Assembly (NCBI RefSeq): GCF_004117075.1
Contig: NZ_CP026721.1
Span: 1,674,001 to 1,738,000 of the forward strand
Source of the DNA: Fervidobacterium changbaicum
GTDB taxonomy: Bacteria; Thermotogota; Thermotogae; Thermotogales; Fervidobacteriaceae
DNA length: 64,000 nt
Direction of reading: 5' to 3'
Part shown: piece after piece, positions 1 to 8,662 of the stretch
Layout: each line of letters starts with the position of its first letter
How positions within the stretch are numbered: the stretch's first letter is position 1
Made by a program: the position numbers and the translations under genes
Notes under the pieces: model-generated
Told to the model about the DNA's origin: nothing
Database searches by the model: none
What the model saw: only the letters and a program-made list of their open reading frames with translations

Positions 1-105
1 ATTGTAAAAAGAATCAAGGGGGAAGAGGTACCTATAGAAGAAGACCTCAAGGGTACCTCCAAAGGGTTATTATCTTCTTTACTCTCCGTGTTTAAGAAGA
101 GGTGA
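1..105 (+). CDS. minD: Septum site-determining ATPase MinD, C-terminal end (partial)
   Basis: Frame 1 is open from the window edge to TGA at 103-105 and encodes the last 34 residues of a protein ending in a short leucine-rich stretch and a basic tail (LLSSLLSVFKKR). That is the form of the amphipathic membrane-targeting helix at the MinD C-terminus. The assignment rests mainly on the directly following minE, which is normally translationally coupled to minD. The ATPase domain itself is outside the window. Confidence 0.8.
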   Translation: MVKRIKGEEVPIEEDLKGTSKGLLSSLLSVFKKR

Positions 106-110
106 TTGTG

Positions 111-386
111 ATGTGGATTATCGACATATTCAGAAAGAAAAAACACAAGAATACAAAATCACCGAAAGAGGAAGCTGCTGAGAGGCTGGAAACAATGCTT
201 ACCAGAAGACGAGAAATAGTCAAAATGATACCCGTGGAAGAGTTCGAGGCAAATTCAGAAGAGATTAAGTATGCTGTTATTGAGACCATTTCAAGAAAGT
301 TCAACATACCACCGGAAAAGGTGAAGGTGGACTATCATGAGCAGAATGGTTATATCGTAATTGTGACGAACGTCAATTTCAAGTAA
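111..386 (+). CDS. minE: Cell division topological specificity factor MinE
   Basis: A 91-residue protein of normal MinE length. It has a hydrophobic N-terminal membrane-targeting segment (MWIIDIF), a basic KKKHK patch, then the MinD-stimulating and beta-topology domain (AERLETMLTRRREIVKMIP and later KVKVDYHEQNGYIVIV). It works with the upstream MinD ATPase to place the division septum at mid-cell. The strong SD AAGAGGTGAT (97-106) favours ATG 111, although GTG codons at 102 and 108 are in frame and the 102 start would overlap the minD stop. Family assignment is secure from context and sequence. Confidence 0.92.
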   Translation: MWIIDIFRKKKHKNTKSPKEEAAERLETMLTRRREIVKMIPVEEFEANSEEIKYAVIETISRKFNIPPEKVKVDYHEQNGYIVIVTNVNFK

Positions 387-419
387 AATAGAAATCCGCT
401 GTAAGAGAGGCGAAGGCAT

Positions 420-1142
420 TTGAAAAAGGTTGTAATCACCTTGGTTATGGTAGCACTGACTTTGCTTTTATCCAGCTGTGCATTCTTGCTTAGTAATGTT
501 CTCTCAGGAACAGGTAAAACAATCTATACTTTTTATTTCTACATGAATGGGCTCCCAGATGAAGTCATGCGAGTCCTTGAAGATGTGAATAGGGCTGCCA
601 GTATTGGTATTGTCTCGTTTACTCATGAAGCAACTGTAACAATCGATAGCCCTTTTGGAATGTTGAGGACGTCTACAAACATCTTTGGTGTTATGATTGA
701 CAAATATGAAATAGCGTCAACACGCAAAGATAGCTTAACTTTCTCATCAAACCTAGTGCTAAGTTACTCAACCGATACAACGTTGCCTGCCACTACCGTT
801 GCGATAGTCTTTCCAAGCAAAACCTACAACGTACAAGGTGCTGATGAATTCTACGTTGTTTATGATTTCACTTCGGACGGTTCGGATGTTAAATTCATCA
901 AAAAGTCAGAGGGATATATATTTGAGATCCGTACTAAATCCCGTGAGTTTGTGGAAGTGTACGATGTATATGCAAGAAAGACTTACAGACTGTTCACCGA
1001 AAGTGTCTCAGGAGTGTACAAGGCATTTTTTATTGCTGAGAAAAATAAGTACTACACTATCAAAGCTGTCGAATCTGTACAGCAAAAAGATGTTTATAGT
1101 TTTCCAGAGAAAGATGGAGAGATTGTTGATTTCACAGGCTGA
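420..1142 (+). CDS. Putative lipoprotein of unknown function
   Basis: A 240-residue protein starting at TTG 420 behind GAGAGGCGAAGG. Residues 1-20 form a lipoprotein signal peptide ending in LLSSC, so the mature protein should be lipid-anchored at Cys20. The remainder is beta-rich with no cysteines or catalytic motif I recognise. It is followed after 48 bases by a small membrane protein and then the RsmJ-like gene, all on the same strand. No function is proposed. Confidence 0.75.
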   Translation: MKKVVITLVMVALTLLLSSCAFLLSNVLSGTGKTIYTFYFYMNGLPDEVMRVLEDVNRAASIGIVSFTHEATVTIDSPFGMLRTSTNIFGVMIDKYEIASTRKDSLTFSSNLVLSYSTDTTLPATTVAIVFPSKTYNVQGADEFYVVYDFTSDGSDVKFIKKSEGYIFEIRTKSREFVEVYDVYARKTYRLFTESVSGVYKAFFIAEKNKYYTIKAVESVQQKDVYSFPEKDGEIVDFTG

Positions 1143-1190
1143 ACTTAGTTTCTCAAGTTTTTCATCCGTCTACTTAAGAGGTGTCTGCGT

Positions 1191-1460
1191 TTGAAGGTAG
1201 AAAGAAAAAAGCGGAAGGAAGATAATATTCTTCTTGTACTTCTTATTGTAATCTTCATCGTCTTCTTAGCGTATTTCCTAACTAGTTTTCTGCGGTACAT
1301 CATGCTCTCCAAAGAGCTCAAAGAATTAAAACAGGCTTATGAAACGGAGAAGCAACAGATTTTGGATAAAGAATCAACACTTCAGAAATTGAAACGTTTG
1401 GCGGAAGAAAATGATACCGCGAACACTAAGGAGGCAAGTGGAATAACAAATGGTCAATGA
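1191..1460 (+). CDS. Small single-pass membrane protein with coiled coil (FtsB/DivIC-like shape)
   Basis: An 89-residue protein: basic N-terminus, one transmembrane helix at about residues 13-33 (ILLVLLIVIFIVFLAYFL), then a charged coiled coil at about 38-72 (KELKELKQAYETEKQQILDKE). This topology is like FtsB/DivIC/FtsL-type division proteins, but no specific motif proves that. The TTG start at 1191 follows AAGAGGTG. Its 3' end overlaps the next gene by 11 bases, which suggests coupled translation. Confidence 0.65.
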   Translation: MKVERKKRKEDNILLVLLIVIFIVFLAYFLTSFLRYIMLSKELKELKQAYETEKQQILDKESTLQKLKRLAEENDTANTKEASGITNGQ

Positions 1461-2265
1461 AATCAGAAGTACGAGCCAAAAAGAGATAGGTGTTGTCGTC
1501 ACCACTTCCCACAATCCGTCCAAAGAAGCTGTTGAGCTGGCGAAGAAGCTCTCTCAAAATTTCAAAGTTCCTTATTACAATCGCCGCCACCTATCTGAAA
1601 GGGTGAAAACCGGAGAGATAAAGATTTACTACGTTGTTGACAACAACCTACAGCTTTCCGTAATTGCTCCAGCTGGAAGATTGTTCTTCCATCCTGGAAT
1701 GGCCAAGATACGGATGGAAAACTATAAGAGAGATGGCAGGGACTTACTTTTAGAAGCGTTGAGGCCTTCTTATGAAGATATCATCTACGATGCAACCTTT
1801 GGTTTAGGTATGGATGCGGTGTTTATGGCACATTTTGTCAAGCAAGTTATTGGAACGGAAGTATCGGTTCACATATACCGCGTTGTCTCCTATGGGTTGA
1901 GTAACTATAAATCAAAGGAGGAATGGATAAACGAAGCTGTAAAGAAGATAGTTCTGTTCAACGATGATATGAAAGATTTTATAAAAAGGCAGCCTGACAA
2001 ATCTTTTGATATAGTTTACTGCGACCCGATGTTTGAAAACCCAGTTTATGAAAGTTCGGCCCTTAATCCCCTAAGACCTCTTGCAAGTTATGATACGATA
2101 GATACAGAAATTGTTGAAGAGATGATAAGAATTGCAAGAAAAAGAGTAGTCATCAAGACGCTCGTAAAAGATAGCCTTTTGGAAAGGCTTTCTGTAAAGT
2201 TTGATAGAGTAATTACCAGTAAAAAAAGCGGGCTTATCTACGCATGTGTGGATTTAGATAGGTAG
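1450..2265 (+). CDS. SAM-dependent methyltransferase, RsmJ-like (16S rRNA m2G family)
   Basis: A 271-residue Rossmann methyltransferase. The SAM-binding motif is DATFGLGMDAVFMA at about residue 115. The catalytic-type motif VYCDPMFENPVYESSALNPL at about 195 corresponds to the DPMFP...KSAL signature of RsmJ (YhiQ, DUF548), which methylates G1516 of 16S rRNA in E. coli. The N-terminal part has an extra roughly 90-residue region also seen in DUF548 homologues outside Proteobacteria. Exact substrate is inferred. The start at ATG 1450 overlaps the preceding gene, and a strong AAGGAGG lies 13 bases upstream. Confidence 0.75.
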   Translation: MVNEIRSTSQKEIGVVVTTSHNPSKEAVELAKKLSQNFKVPYYNRRHLSERVKTGEIKIYYVVDNNLQLSVIAPAGRLFFHPGMAKIRMENYKRDGRDLLLEALRPSYEDIIYDATFGLGMDAVFMAHFVKQVIGTEVSVHIYRVVSYGLSNYKSKEEWINEAVKKIVLFNDDMKDFIKRQPDKSFDIVYCDPMFENPVYESSALNPLRPLASYDTIDTEIVEEMIRIARKRVVIKTLVKDSLLERLSVKFDRVITSKKSGLIYACVDLDR

Positions 2266-2307
2266 TCGGTTAATGTTTGAGACATACAAGGGAGGTTGCA
2301 AGCGAGT

Positions 2308-3228
2308 ATGGGATTCTTTGATAAACTAAAGGAAGGACTCAAAAAAAGTAGAGACGCATTTTTTAACAAAATCGGTCAGATACTAAAAACTAAGAAATTT
2401 GACAAAGAGACTCGGGACGAGATCGAAGAGCTACTAATTTCTGCCGATGTTGGAGTTGAAGCTACAGAATATATCCTTGACAGACTCGAGGAGATGAAAC
2501 CAGAAGATGCGTTTGGAGCCTTGAAAGAGATTTTAATTGAGATTCTTTCGAGGGATAATAGACTGAACATTCCGAATGAGAAGCCTTTTGTAATCAGCAT
2601 GGTTGGGGTGAACGGTTCTGGAAAGACAACAACGTGCGGGAAGCTGGCGTACATGTTTAAGAGCGAGGGAAAACAAGTAGTTCTTGGCGCATGCGATACA
2701 TTCAGAGCGGCCGCAATAGACCAACTGAGAATTTGGTCAGAGAGAAGTGGGGCTACGTTTATCGCACATATGGAGGGAGCGGATGCTGGAGCTGTAGCCT
2801 TTGATGCTGTGAACCATGCCATTTCCAAGGGGAAAGACGTTGTTATTCTGGATACAGCTGGCAGACTACACAACAAAAAACACCTTATGGACGAACTCCA
2901 GAAAGTGCACAGGGTCGTCCAAAAACTCATACCATCTGCACCTCACGAAGTGCTTTTGGTCATGGACGCTGTGACAGGTCAGAATGGTTTGCAGCAAGCG
3001 AAAATTTTCAAGGAAGTTGTTAATGTAACAGGCATAGTGCTTACAAAACTTGATGGAACTGCGAAAGGTGGAATTGCAATTGCCATTGCAAAAGAGCTTG
3101 GCATACCAATTAAATTCATAGGCGTGGGAGAAGGAATAGAAGACTTGAAACCGTTCGATGCCAAAGACTTCGTGGATGCTTTACTGACAGGAGATGAGAG
3201 TAATGAATCAACCGCCACCGCTGTATGA
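2308..3228 (+). CDS. ftsY: Signal recognition particle receptor FtsY
   Basis: A 306-residue SRP GTPase receptor that docks the ribosome-SRP complex at the membrane. An N-terminal four-helix N domain is followed by the G domain. G1 is GVNGSGKT at about 100-107, and the DTFRAAA, DTAGR and TKLDGTAKGG motifs are all intact. There is no long acidic A domain, as usual in this group. ATG 2308 gives the usual MGFFDKLKEGL start; TTG 2296 abuts GGAGG and is less likely. It overlaps the downstream DUF2225 gene by 26 bases. Confidence 0.96.
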   Translation: MGFFDKLKEGLKKSRDAFFNKIGQILKTKKFDKETRDEIEELLISADVGVEATEYILDRLEEMKPEDAFGALKEILIEILSRDNRLNIPNEKPFVISMVGVNGSGKTTTCGKLAYMFKSEGKQVVLGACDTFRAAAIDQLRIWSERSGATFIAHMEGADAGAVAFDAVNHAISKGKDVVILDTAGRLHNKKHLMDELQKVHRVVQKLIPSAPHEVLLVMDAVTGQNGLQQAKIFKEVVNVTGIVLTKLDGTAKGGIAIAIAKELGIPIKFIGVGEGIEDLKPFDAKDFVDALLTGDESNESTATAV

Positions 3229-3877
3229 TAAGAGATATAGATGCCCAATATGTTCAAACGTGGCTGTTTCGAAGAAAGTTTTCACAGACAAAATTAGAAT
3301 TAAAAGATACGACGAAGACATGAAACCAAATTACGAAGGAGTCAATCCACTGTTGTACTCTGTCATTGTATGCCCACACTGCCATTATGCCGCCTTGGAG
3401 CAAGATTTTGAACAGCCGGTGTCTCCAATTTACATGGAAGAACTAAGGAAAGTTCAAAACGAAATAAGAATACCTGAAAATGTTTCATTTTCACAGGAAC
3501 GAGACCATAGGACAGCCATAATTACTTATGCACTTGCAACGCTATTCTACAACGCAAAGAGACAACCATGCAAAGTTGCTGAGATGTATCTGAGGATGGC
3601 ATGGCTTTACAGAGAATTATCAGACGAAGAAAACGAACTTAAAGCACTTGCGAGAGCTTTGGTGTATTTTGAAGAGTGCTATACGAAAACAAACTTAGAC
3701 ACTGAAAAAGAGCCGATGGTGTTATTCTACCTTGGGGAGATATCTTACAAGCTTGGAAAAGTCAGTGAAGCGAAAAAATGGTTTTCCGAGCTCGTAACCA
3801 GATATAAGAATATAAATTCCTTTTATGTTAAGGCAGGGAGAGACAGATGGCAAAGTATAAAGGAAGAACTAAAATAA
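3203..3877 (+). CDS. DUF2225 zinc-ribbon/TPR-like protein
   Basis: A 224-residue protein with two zinc-ribbon CxxC pairs near the N-terminus (CPIC at about 15, CPHC at about 56). A helical, TPR-like C-terminal half follows (YLRMAWLYREL, YLGEISYKLGK). This is the arrangement of DUF2225, a cytoplasmic family of unknown role. AGGAG immediately upstream supports ATG 3203 rather than 3194. It overlaps ftsY at its start and the next gene at its end, so the three are translated from one message. Confidence 0.8.
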   Translation: MNQPPPLYDKRYRCPICSNVAVSKKVFTDKIRIKRYDEDMKPNYEGVNPLLYSVIVCPHCHYAALEQDFEQPVSPIYMEELRKVQNEIRIPENVSFSQERDHRTAIITYALATLFYNAKRQPCKVAEMYLRMAWLYRELSDEENELKALARALVYFEECYTKTNLDTEKEPMVLFYLGEISYKLGKVSEAKKWFSELVTRYKNINSFYVKAGRDRWQSIKEELK

Positions 3878-5322
3878 GCATCTTAAAGCTATCTTCTGTG
3901 TTGCTATTTTTATCCCTTTTGCTATTGATTTACTCCTGCATGCCGATAGGAAATTACCTGGAGCTTTCCATGCAATTGCAAAATATTGAAGAGCGTGTCG
4001 AAAAAATTGAGAAACTGAGTACTTCTCAGAACGTCAATACTGTTCAATCACAGCAGATTCAAAAAATGCAGAACCAACTTGTACAGATTACAGATTCCGT
4101 TTCCAAACTCGAAAACTCTGTCGGTCAGTTACAACAGAAAGTTGCGTCTATTGATAAAGTTCAGGCGTCTTTGGAACAGCTATCAAAAAGAGTCGAAAAG
4201 GTCGAAAGTGTTAATGGCAGTAATAACAATGCGATAAGCGACTTAACGAAGAAACTTGCTACTGTTGAGAAAAATGTGACTACGGTACAAAGTAGAGTGG
4301 CTTCTTTGGAAAACCAAATTAAGCAGATTGATAATCTTCAAAAAGGTATAGATTCCCTCAGCGCACAAGTTAGAAATATCCAACAGAACATGCCTCAAAA
4401 AATAAGCCAAAGCGATATTGAATTTCTCAAACAGTTGCAGCAACAGATAATTGAGTTAAAAAGCGCACTTCAAAGTACGGATCCATCAACTTTACTAAAA
4501 CTAAACACAGGTTATATCTACTATATAGTGAAGTCGGGTGATAATCTCTCATCGATAGCATCGGCTTATAAGGTTAGTTTAAACTCGTTGATTAGTATTA
4601 ACGATATAAAGGATGCGTCGAAAATAAGTGTTGGTCAACTGATCAAAATCCCAGTTGATGACCCAAAAAATTACGTGCGCGTTCCTGTGAAGATACAGCC
4701 CACAGATATACTTTCTTACCACGGTCAGGAAAGAAATGGTGTAAAAACCATCGGTATGGACATCTACGCAAAAGGAAAGGATATATATCCCATTCTACCG
4801 GGTAAGGTGCTAAACGTTGATAATACTACAGTGACTATCGATCATGGTAATATGATAATGGCGATATACGGTGGGATAAACACTTCGCTCAAACCGGGCA
4901 ATTTTGTCAGTGTTGATAAACCAATAGGTCAGTGCATCGACGTATTCCACTTTGAGCTCTACATAGATGGTGAACCAAGAGACCCTCTTAGGTTGTTCAC
5001 AGAATACAAAGGCATATTCACTGTAACATTCTACTCCGAATGGGACGATGGTAAAGTTCCAATTCACCCTACGTTTAGGATAGCACGAAATGGTAGGGTT
5101 CCCCAACAATTTCTGACTATAGCCGTTGATCCAACGGTTATCCCTCTTGGTTCACTTGTTTATATACCGACATTAGCTAATGTGGTCTTTATCGCCGAGG
5201 ACACTGGTAGTGCGATAAAGGGCAACAGGATTGACGTCTACGTAAGCGATGTACGACTCGCGTTGAATAACGGAATTACACCACATCCTGTTTATATAAT
5301 CAGACCAGAAATAAATAACTGA
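3847..5322 (+). CDS. Lipoprotein with coiled coil, LysM, degenerate M23 and 3D domains
   Basis: A 491-residue envelope protein. A signal sequence with a Cys near residue 31 (LLLLIYSC) is followed by a long Gln/Ser-rich coiled coil (about 40-205) and one LysM peptidoglycan-binding domain (about 222-270, YIVKSGDNLSSIASAY...GQLIKIP). An M23/LytM-like beta fold follows (about 285-385). A C-terminal 3D domain (about 390-490) has the DPTVIPLGSLVYI and EDTGSAIKGNRIDVYV motifs. The M23 part lacks the canonical zinc ligands: GMDI has no preceding His and VFHFELY replaces HLHFE. It may act as a non-catalytic LytM factor while the 3D domain acts on glycan. Confidence 0.85.
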   Translation: MAKYKGRTKISILKLSSVLLFLSLLLLIYSCMPIGNYLELSMQLQNIEERVEKIEKLSTSQNVNTVQSQQIQKMQNQLVQITDSVSKLENSVGQLQQKVASIDKVQASLEQLSKRVEKVESVNGSNNNAISDLTKKLATVEKNVTTVQSRVASLENQIKQIDNLQKGIDSLSAQVRNIQQNMPQKISQSDIEFLKQLQQQIIELKSALQSTDPSTLLKLNTGYIYYIVKSGDNLSSIASAYKVSLNSLISINDIKDASKISVGQLIKIPVDDPKNYVRVPVKIQPTDILSYHGQERNGVKTIGMDIYAKGKDIYPILPGKVLNVDNTTVTIDHGNMIMAIYGGINTSLKPGNFVSVDKPIGQCIDVFHFELYIDGEPRDPLRLFTEYKGIFTVTFYSEWDDGKVPIHPTFRIARNGRVPQQFLTIAVDPTVIPLGSLVYIPTLANVVFIAEDTGSAIKGNRIDVYVSDVRLALNNGITPHPVYIIRPEINN

Positions 5323-5347
5323 ACCGGTGAAAAGGAAGGGTGATATA

Positions 5348-5773
5348 TTGGCTATCACAATGAAGAGTGAGTACGCGATAAAGATAATGATATTAATAGG
5401 CTTAGAGAATAGGCGTGTAAACGCACGTGAAATAGTTAAGAGATGCCGAGCGAAGTTGCCGCTTGAGTTTGCGGAAAAAATTCTGGCAGACCTTGCAAGA
5501 AACGGCATACTGAAAGCTTACAGAGGAAGAGGCGGTGGTTATGAACTCGCAAAAGGCACCGAAGAGATAACGGTCTACGATATCGTTACTGCTGTGGATA
5601 ACCCAACTGATGCCATTAAATGCTTTGTCGATGTGGACCCAACTCAAGAGAGTCCTGAGACTTGCACGGTTAACAAAATCTGGGAAGTCGTTTTGGAAAA
5701 AATGGAAGACACGCTTAAGAGCATTAAGCTCAAAAATTTGATTGAAGATTACAAAGCGAGGTGCAATATTTGA
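5348..5773 (+). CDS. Rrf2-family transcriptional regulator
   Basis: A 141-residue Rrf2 winged helix-turn-helix protein. It shows the family opening (TMKSEYAIKIMILIGL), a recognition region with LPLEFAEKILADLARNGILKAYRGRGGGYELAK, and two cysteines in the C-terminal loop (IKCF..., ETCT...) plus one near the end (RCNI). These could bind an iron-sulfur cluster as in IscR, but the spacing is not canonical. AAGGAAGGGTGA favours TTG 5348 over the in-frame GTG 5327. The gene ends in a TTGA overlap with mnmA, so it may sense sulfur/FeS status for thiolation genes. Confidence 0.88.
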   Translation: MAITMKSEYAIKIMILIGLENRRVNAREIVKRCRAKLPLEFAEKILADLARNGILKAYRGRGGGYELAKGTEEITVYDIVTAVDNPTDAIKCFVDVDPTQESPETCTVNKIWEVVLEKMEDTLKSIKLKNLIEDYKARCNI

Positions 5774-6846
5774 GTACTGGGTTCAATAAAAAAGGAGTCA
5801 AAGTAGGTGTTTTACTTAGCGGTGGTGTTGATAGCGCGGTTGCGCTGTATTTGCTTTTGAAAGAAGGGTACGACGTAACCGCTTATCACATGAAGACTGT
5901 GAAGGATGAACTTTATATAACCAAAGAAATAAAACACAAAGTCTGCTGTAGTCCATCTGATACATTCGATGCCCAGATGATTGCGAAAAAATTCGGTGTT
6001 CCGTTTAAGATAGTTCATGTCGAAGATGTGTTCAAAGAAAAGATAGTAGATTACTTCATAAACGAGAACCTTCTTGGACGGACCCCGAATCCCTGCTTTT
6101 TCTGTAATGAATACATAAAGTTCGGTGTTGTCATGGATATTGCATTAAGAGATGGAATGGAGTATGTGGCATCCGGACACTATGCAAGGATAATAGATGG
6201 TCATTTGTACAAAGCAGTTGACGAAAGTAAGGATCAGTCGTATTTTTTAGCTTCAATCAGGAAGGAGAAATTAGAAAGAATAATTCTACCAAACGGGAAT
6301 TACACGAAAGATGAGATAAGGAAAATCGCTCAACAGCAGGGCATACATGTTGCTCAAAAGGTAGACTCCCAAGATTTATGCTTCTTACCTGACAACGACT
6401 TGAAGGCGTTTTTCAAAGATGCCGGAATTGAAGTCAAACAGGGAAATATCATTACAACCGACGGGAGAATTATCGGAAAGCATGAAGGATTACCATTTTA
6501 CACGATAGGTCAAAGGAAACTCGGTATAGCCGCTGGAAGTAAATTTTACGTGAGGGCCAAAAACGTTGAAGGCAATTTTATTTTAGTTGCTCCAGTTGAC
6601 GAGCTTTACGACAAGCACATGGTCGTTTCTGATTTAAACCTATACGACGAATTGCCAAATGAGTTCCGAGCTACTGTGAAGATACGAAAAAAGTTTAAAG
6701 AGGTGGGTTGCACAGTCAGGTACGAAAAGGAAAAAGGTGGAAGGCTCTTTGTAACGTTCGATGAACCAACTTTCGCAGTAACACCTGGCCAGATCGCAGT
6801 CTTCTACGATGGTCCAAAGGTGGTTTGCTCGGGAGTAATTCAGTAA
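5770..6846 (+). CDS. mnmA: tRNA-specific 2-thiouridylase MnmA
   Basis: A 358-residue enzyme that makes 2-thiouridine at U34 of Lys, Glu and Gln tRNAs using ATP and persulfide sulfur. The PP-loop is LLSGGVDSAVALYLL. The first catalytic Cys lies in TPNPCFFCNEYIKFG and the second in KVDSQDLCFL, matching E. coli Cys102 and Cys199. A tRNA-binding region and C-terminal beta barrel follow. TTG 5770 overlaps the Rrf2 stop (TTGA) behind GCGAGGTG. Full length and all key residues are present. Confidence 0.95.
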   Translation: MSTGFNKKGVKVGVLLSGGVDSAVALYLLLKEGYDVTAYHMKTVKDELYITKEIKHKVCCSPSDTFDAQMIAKKFGVPFKIVHVEDVFKEKIVDYFINENLLGRTPNPCFFCNEYIKFGVVMDIALRDGMEYVASGHYARIIDGHLYKAVDESKDQSYFLASIRKEKLERIILPNGNYTKDEIRKIAQQQGIHVAQKVDSQDLCFLPDNDLKAFFKDAGIEVKQGNIITTDGRIIGKHEGLPFYTIGQRKLGIAAGSKFYVRAKNVEGNFILVAPVDELYDKHMVVSDLNLYDELPNEFRATVKIRKKFKEVGCTVRYEKEKGGRLFVTFDEPTFAVTPGQIAVFYDGPKVVCSGVIQ

Positions 6847-6924
6847 CGGAGATGAACACACTCTGCCAGCATGAAAACATGGCTGAAATAACAAATAATC
6901 AAGCTAATGTGGGAGGGGATTTCC

Positions 6925-7446
6925 TTGATAGAAGTTATGATATCCAACGAACAAATCAGGCAACGCGTAAAAGAACTCGGAAAGGAAATTACAGAATATT
7001 ACAAAGACAAAACCGACACACTCCATGCTGTGTGTGTTTTGAAAGGTTCAATCCATTTTTTTAGCGAGCTTGTGCAGAATATAGAGATGAACGTAGAATA
7101 CTCGTTTATTCAGGTCTCCAGCTACTCTGGTGTTTCCTCAACGGGACGTATTAGGGTGAAAAGCTGGATAGATGAGCCAATAGAAGGAAGGTACGTTATT
7201 GTAGTTGAGGATATTCTCGACACAGGACTGACACTTTCGTATATACTTGAATACCTGAAGAGGTATCGACCAGCGGACCTAAAAGTTGTAACGTTGCTGA
7301 AAAAGCTTGGCAGAACTCCTCAAGTTAATCCCGACTTCATGGGTTTTGAGATAGAAGATAAATTCGTAATAGGTTACGGGCTTGATTACAACGAAAAATA
7401 CAGGAATCTACCGTACATAGGATGGGTAAAGGGAGATATTAAGTGA
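6925..7446 (+). CDS. hpt: Hypoxanthine phosphoribosyltransferase
   Basis: A 173-residue type I phosphoribosyltransferase for purine salvage (hypoxanthine/guanine plus PRPP to IMP/GMP). The PRPP motif VIVVEDILDTGLTLSY is clear. The flexible loop (SYSGVSSTGRIRV) and the purine-pocket region (FVIGYGLDYNEKYRNLPYIG) match Hpt proteins of Firmicutes and Thermotogae. GGGAGGGG at 6911-6918 places the start at TTG 6925. The next gene begins two bases after its stop. Confidence 0.94.
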   Translation: MIEVMISNEQIRQRVKELGKEITEYYKDKTDTLHAVCVLKGSIHFFSELVQNIEMNVEYSFIQVSSYSGVSSTGRIRVKSWIDEPIEGRYVIVVEDILDTGLTLSYILEYLKRYRPADLKVVTLLKKLGRTPQVNPDFMGFEIEDKFVIGYGLDYNEKYRNLPYIGWVKGDIK

Positions 7447-7447
7447 C

Positions 7448-8638
7448 ATGAAAAATGTACTCTACGTGTTCGTAATATTCATAGGAATAGCTGCTGCACT
7501 TTTCGTATCAACGATCTGGATAGAGATGTTCCTGAGGATATTTTTCATACCGACGGAGGACCCCGTCAATATTCTCGTTTTGGGATTAGATAAAGACATT
7601 GGTGGGACAAGGCGTACCGATGTTATACTTGTCGCAAGCATAGATCTTGAAAAAAAGAAAATGCTGCTCTCCAGTATCCCGAGGGATTTGATGATAGATG
7701 GTAAAAAAATCAATGCCTATTACCAGTCAGAAGGGCTTGAGAAATTTAAGAAAAGGATCGAACAGCTTACAGGTATGAGTATAAATAGGTACTTCATAGT
7801 AGATTATGATATCTTCAAATTCCTTGGTGACGAACTCGGACCAATCGAGATTTTTGTCGACAGACCAATGCATTACAAAGATGTTGCTCAGAATTTGGAA
7901 ATCGACTTCTCACCTGGTTATTACAAAATGAAAGGAAAAGAACTGCTTGCGTACTTACGTTTTCGAAAAACTGCAGAAGGTGACATAGGAAGGTTGGACA
8001 AACAGAGGGTCATAATAGAAAAGTTAGCCCAAAAAGCTCTGCAAAAAAACGTCTTCGCGCTAACTGAATTGTATAAAGAGGTAAAAAAGCGGACGGAGTT
8101 CAACATAGAAATAGGTGAGGTTGTTTACATCCTTTCGAAAGTAAAGAATGGCTTCCAAATTGAAAGTGTTCCATTTCCGTTTTACATAGGTGAAGATGGT
8201 AACTTGTACATCGACGAATCTAAGATAGAACAGTATCGTGCAAGCTTCACAACAGGTGAGAAAAAATTAGAAGAAAAGTACAGGTTCTACGTTATAAACA
8301 ATACAAAAGACAGAACGATAAAATTCGGAGGCAAAATTGAGAATCTTTTTTCTTCAAAAGGGTACAAACCCAACAATATATTTTACGAAGGTGTAGATGT
8401 AAACATCGAGAAAAATACGGTGTTGATACTTCGAAAAAACGAAGGACTTAAAAAGTACATCGACAAACTAATCGAGGATGTCTTTCCACAAACCAAGTTC
8501 GAAGTTGTTTACGTCGAAGATAGAATTGATTACGTATCTAAGTACCTTTCTATCATAGGTGAGTTAACCAAGAGTGGTAAGAAAGTTGTCTTCCCCATAG
8601 ACTTCATAATAGTGCTAAAAAGCGACTTGCAAATTTAA
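7448..8638 (+). CDS. LytR-CpsA-Psr (LCP) family protein
   Basis: A 396-residue protein with an N-terminal membrane anchor (about 5-28) and an extracytoplasmic LCP domain. Signature stretches are NILVLGLDKDIGGTRRTDVILVAS, SSIPRDLMI, GMSINRYFIVDY and the Arg-rich LRFRKTAEGDIGRLDKQR. LCP enzymes transfer lipid-linked glycopolymers to peptidoglycan or proteins. In a Gram-negative-type Thermotogales envelope the acceptor is not known. A C-terminal part (about 270-396) resembles the LytR C-terminal domain. Immediately downstream of hpt. Confidence 0.9.
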   Translation: MKNVLYVFVIFIGIAAALFVSTIWIEMFLRIFFIPTEDPVNILVLGLDKDIGGTRRTDVILVASIDLEKKKMLLSSIPRDLMIDGKKINAYYQSEGLEKFKKRIEQLTGMSINRYFIVDYDIFKFLGDELGPIEIFVDRPMHYKDVAQNLEIDFSPGYYKMKGKELLAYLRFRKTAEGDIGRLDKQRVIIEKLAQKALQKNVFALTELYKEVKKRTEFNIEIGEVVYILSKVKNGFQIESVPFPFYIGEDGNLYIDESKIEQYRASFTTGEKKLEEKYRFYVINNTKDRTIKFGGKIENLFSSKGYKPNNIFYEGVDVNIEKNTVLILRKNEGLKKYIDKLIEDVFPQTKFEVVYVEDRIDYVSKYLSIIGELTKSGKKVVFPIDFIIVLKSDLQI

Positions 8639-8662
8639 GAATCTATCGCAGAGGTGAGAAGT

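Noticed and set aside
6825-7064. A 79-residue plus-strand open frame between mnmA and hpt
   Set aside because: It overlaps hpt in another frame, has no ribosome-binding site and no recognisable content.
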